Notes under the pieces: model-generated | What the model was told of the DNA's origin: nothing | Database searches by the model: none | What the model saw: only the letters and a program-made list of their open reading frames with translations | Program-made: the position numbers and the translations under genes | Source of the DNA: Skeletonema tropicum | Taxonomy: Eukaryota; Bacillariophyta; Thalassiosirophyceae; Thalassiosirales; Thalassiosiraceae | NCBI GenBank assembly: GCA_037178625.1 | Contig: CM074131.1 | Coordinates: forward strand, 124,001-188,000 | DNA length: 64,000 nucleotides | Direction: 5' to 3' | Shown: piece after piece, positions 61,701-64,000 of the stretch | Layout of the letters: every line of letters starts with the position of its first letter | Numbering within the stretch: the first letter of the stretch is position 1

Positions 61701-64000
61701 ATTGTTGGTTGGTCGCTAGGCATCGTTGACACAGATGGACTTGCAGTGGGTTGATTAGATGGCTGGCGCGAAGGCATAAGAGACACTGTGATCAAAGAAA
61801 AATGCAACAGTGTGTGAATGAGTGCGACGATTCACAAGAACAAGATGCAGTAGAAAGTTGAAAAGAAAGAAATCATACCTGAGGGACTGATTGTCGGTGG
61901 TCTTGAGATTGTAGGATATGCCGAAGGACTCACAGAGGGCGCTGCACTCTGTGCAATTGCCCCAGCCACTACATAATCTGATGCAGTGGCTGCCACGATT
62001 GTCATGACGTTAGCAACGGCGGTTGGGGTCGTCACATTAGATGGGATGCTCTCATCAAAGTTGACAACTGCCAATCCATTAATGTCAAAAAAGCCTGGAA
62101 CCTCTTCTGATGGTACAAGCACTTGATCGTCGACGTAACAACGAGAGTTGATAGGCTCAAACTTCAACGAAATTCCCATCGCTCGCACTGCAATCCTGCA
62201 AACCTTTTTCTGCTCCTCACCAGTCAAGTACCGGGCGGTCGGAATTTGCATTGTTACTGGACTAGTAAGAGTTTCTCCTCCGCATCCCTTCAATGATTCT
62301 GTTCCTGTAGTGTAAAGATCACTGTCTGTGAACAAGTCGCAACCAAAGTTGCCTGAATTTGGCAGAACATATTCGAGATCATCCAAGTCCTTGACACCAA
62401 ACCACTGACTGATTCCATACCAGACAGAATCCCAAGAATGTTTTGGAATCAGCCGCCCCTGACCTATATTGAGATGATAAGATACTCCAAATGACGTGGG
62501 ATACTCTCCAAGAATTCTACCTCCCCGGACATCCCCACCAAACATGAAGTAGTTCCCTGCCCATGCATGATCAGATCCCTTGTTACTATTTGGGTTGATT
62601 GTGCGGCCAAACTCACTTCCAATCAACACAGTAACTTGATTCTCAATTCCTAGTGCTTTGATCTCTGACCAAAAGCTTCCAACTGCAAAGAGAAGTCAAA
62701 GAAGATGGAGTTAGGATGTATCTTGCAAGACAAGGATGAGAAGTTGAGCTTTCGCAGCACTATACTCACCCGCATGGTTGAGAGACGGCAACCTTGTCTC
62801 TAAGTTGAGCGTCACGTCGAAGTGAGCATCATATCCACCTTGTTGAACATGGAAAACTTCACGATTAATGCCTCCGCCGCGCTCATTACGAATTTGAATA
62901 AGCCTTGATACTTGCTTCAAACTGCTCGAGATACCAGCAGTGTCAAGTCTTGTGGTGAATGTTGTAAGAGTTTTCACTCCACGAACACTATCCACTAGCG
63001 CGTCGGTCTTGTTCCAGATATCAATAAAAGATTGAGACCACTTGTTTCCAAATATACCAGAATTTTCATCAGTCAGGGAGTGAAGCGATTCGAGATATTC
63101 ACGGAGCTCCTGTGATTTACCACTGAGCCAGTTGTTGTCATAAATTTTGTGAAATCCGTCAGCGGAGAGAATATCTGGAAGCCGACCTGTTTTGGGGCTG
63201 CCATCTATCATAGATGCCCTTGAATTAACAGCAGTTGCAGCAACAGCTTCCCCGTTACGTTCGAGAACATCAAGAATTCGTCCCCTGCAATAGGTGAGAA
63301 GGGCATTAGCTTGGAACATATCCAAAGGAAAAGGGTAAAAGACAGGCTTGATTATGTCCACACTTACATGACACCGGGGCCTTCGCCTTCCTTAAATGCG
63401 TCAACTTCGTGCGATTCCTTCTTCATTGTGTGGTGAGAGAAAAGATCCGTGCTAACGAGAACAAACGACATTGCAACTGTGAGACGCCTTAATGAATGTC
63501 ATGCACAAAGATAAATCGAAAGAAAATACTTACCGCGTCTCCGTCATCCAATTGTCTTTCTTGACTGGCTTGTGCAAATGGCCCATATTCGCGAGAAAGA
63601 CTCCTTTCCCCTCATCATAAATCTCTTTGAATGCAGTCAACATATTGTTAACCCCAAATGTACTACAGCCGCTTATACCAGCCGTTGAACCGTCGATGGG
63701 TAGAATTTGATTCATTCTCAGACCAATTCCGCTGGCACCGCCACGCGCTTCGAAATAATCGTCATACAAAGCGCATGACCCACCATTTTTATGTGGAGTC
63801 AAAACGTTGAAAGAGTCAAGCCCACCGAAGAGGTTGATGTAAACAATAGCTTTGTAAGGTGTGCTGGACATTTCTGGTGGAGGCGTGACTGGCCTTGGAG
63901 AGCCTGTTTTGCGTAAAGTATTGGAAGAATGAAACTCTGGAGTAGATGTGAGGAGCTTCATCATAACTCTCTCGCCGACTTCAGTGCCGTTAGTGGCATT
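58721..64000 (-). CDS. Giant multidomain DUF1800-DUF1501 protein, copy B (5' part outside window)
   Basis: Six exons on the minus strand match copy A exons 6 to 11: 64000-63534 (partial), 63451-63368, 63284-62770, 62682-61879, 61785-60054 and 59957-58721. Splice sites are conserved, and exon lengths equal those of copy A except exon 10, which is 3 bp longer (a rearranged stretch near 60800). The part seen covers the end of DUF1800, DUF1501, the Pro/Thr linker, the beta-sandwich and ricin-like regions, the Cys-rich region and the GATase-like domain. No frameshift or stop is visible, so both copies look functional. LINE1 begins 35 bp beyond the stop, so the native 3' UTR and polyadenylation signals are displaced; transcripts may end inside antisense LINE1 sequence. 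Confidence 0.85.

Larger units (their letters stand above)
40450..64000 (-). repeat. Right arm of the inverted duplication, interrupted by LINE1
   Basis: Positions 40450-40504 and 58686-64000 together are the reverse complement of the left arm from 9741 back to about 4383. The interruption at 40505-58685 is the nested LINE pair. The arm continues beyond the window. Confidence 0.92.

Noticed and set aside
58721..64000. Copy B as a pseudogene
   Set aside because: All visible splice sites and frames are intact, and exon lengths match copy A apart from one 3-bp change.

Overview
The window looks like nuclear DNA of a eukaryotic alga, most likely a diatom. The reasons are many short GT-AG introns of about 77-108 bp, a very large secreted-type protein with a Pro/Ser/Thr-rich linker of the PTxxPS style common in diatom surface proteins, fused DUF1800 and DUF1501 domains, tandem 5S rRNA genes and LINE-type retrotransposons. 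The species cannot be named from the sequence alone.

Layout. (1) 1-9668, plus strand: the 3' eleven exons of a giant gene (copy A) encoding DUF1800, DUF1501, a Pro/Thr linker, a beta-sandwich region, a ricin-like region, a Cys-rich apple/WSC-like region and a GATase-like domain. (2) 10228-11973, minus strand: a two-exon WDR55/Jip5-like WD40 gene, convergent with copy A. (3) 11974-13888: intergenic DNA with a possible small broken gene and a 214-bp MITE with 23-bp terminal inverted repeats and an 8-bp target duplication. (4) 13889-40452: a head-to-tail array of 21 units of 1.23-1.25 kb, each with one 5S rRNA gene, plus a 22nd unit cut off just upstream of its 5S gene. (5) 40450-64000: an inverted copy of region 1 (gene copy B, minus strand), interrupted in its 3' UTR by a LINE (LINE1, plus strand, 40505-58685). 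LINE1 is itself interrupted by a second, fully intact LINE of the same family (LINE2, minus strand, 46879-56439). Both insertions keep perfect 17-bp target-site duplications.

How the parts relate. The two arms, 1-9741 and 40450-64000, form a large inverted duplication around a spacer of about 30.7 kb holding the WDR55-like gene and the 5S array. The right arm joins the truncated 5S unit through a 3-bp microhomology. The order of events reads directly from the sequence: array and inverted duplication first, then LINE1 into the right arm 18 bp past the gene B stop, then LINE2 into LINE1.

The most unusual system is the LINE family. It has two ORFs coupled by a UAAUG stop-start overlap. ORF2 is about 2,455 residues: AP-type endonuclease, reverse transcriptase, RNase H, CCHC zinc motif and a C-terminal Ulp1/C48-like cysteine protease with all four catalytic residues. 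ORF1 is Pro-rich and, in LINE2, carries an in-frame triplication. The 3' UTR has a conserved series of hairpins including a UNCG tetraloop. The 5S repeat also has an unexplained 400-bp segment with two consensus splice donors per unit. Limits: alignments were done by eye, no database search was run, and identities and clade assignments are not computed.
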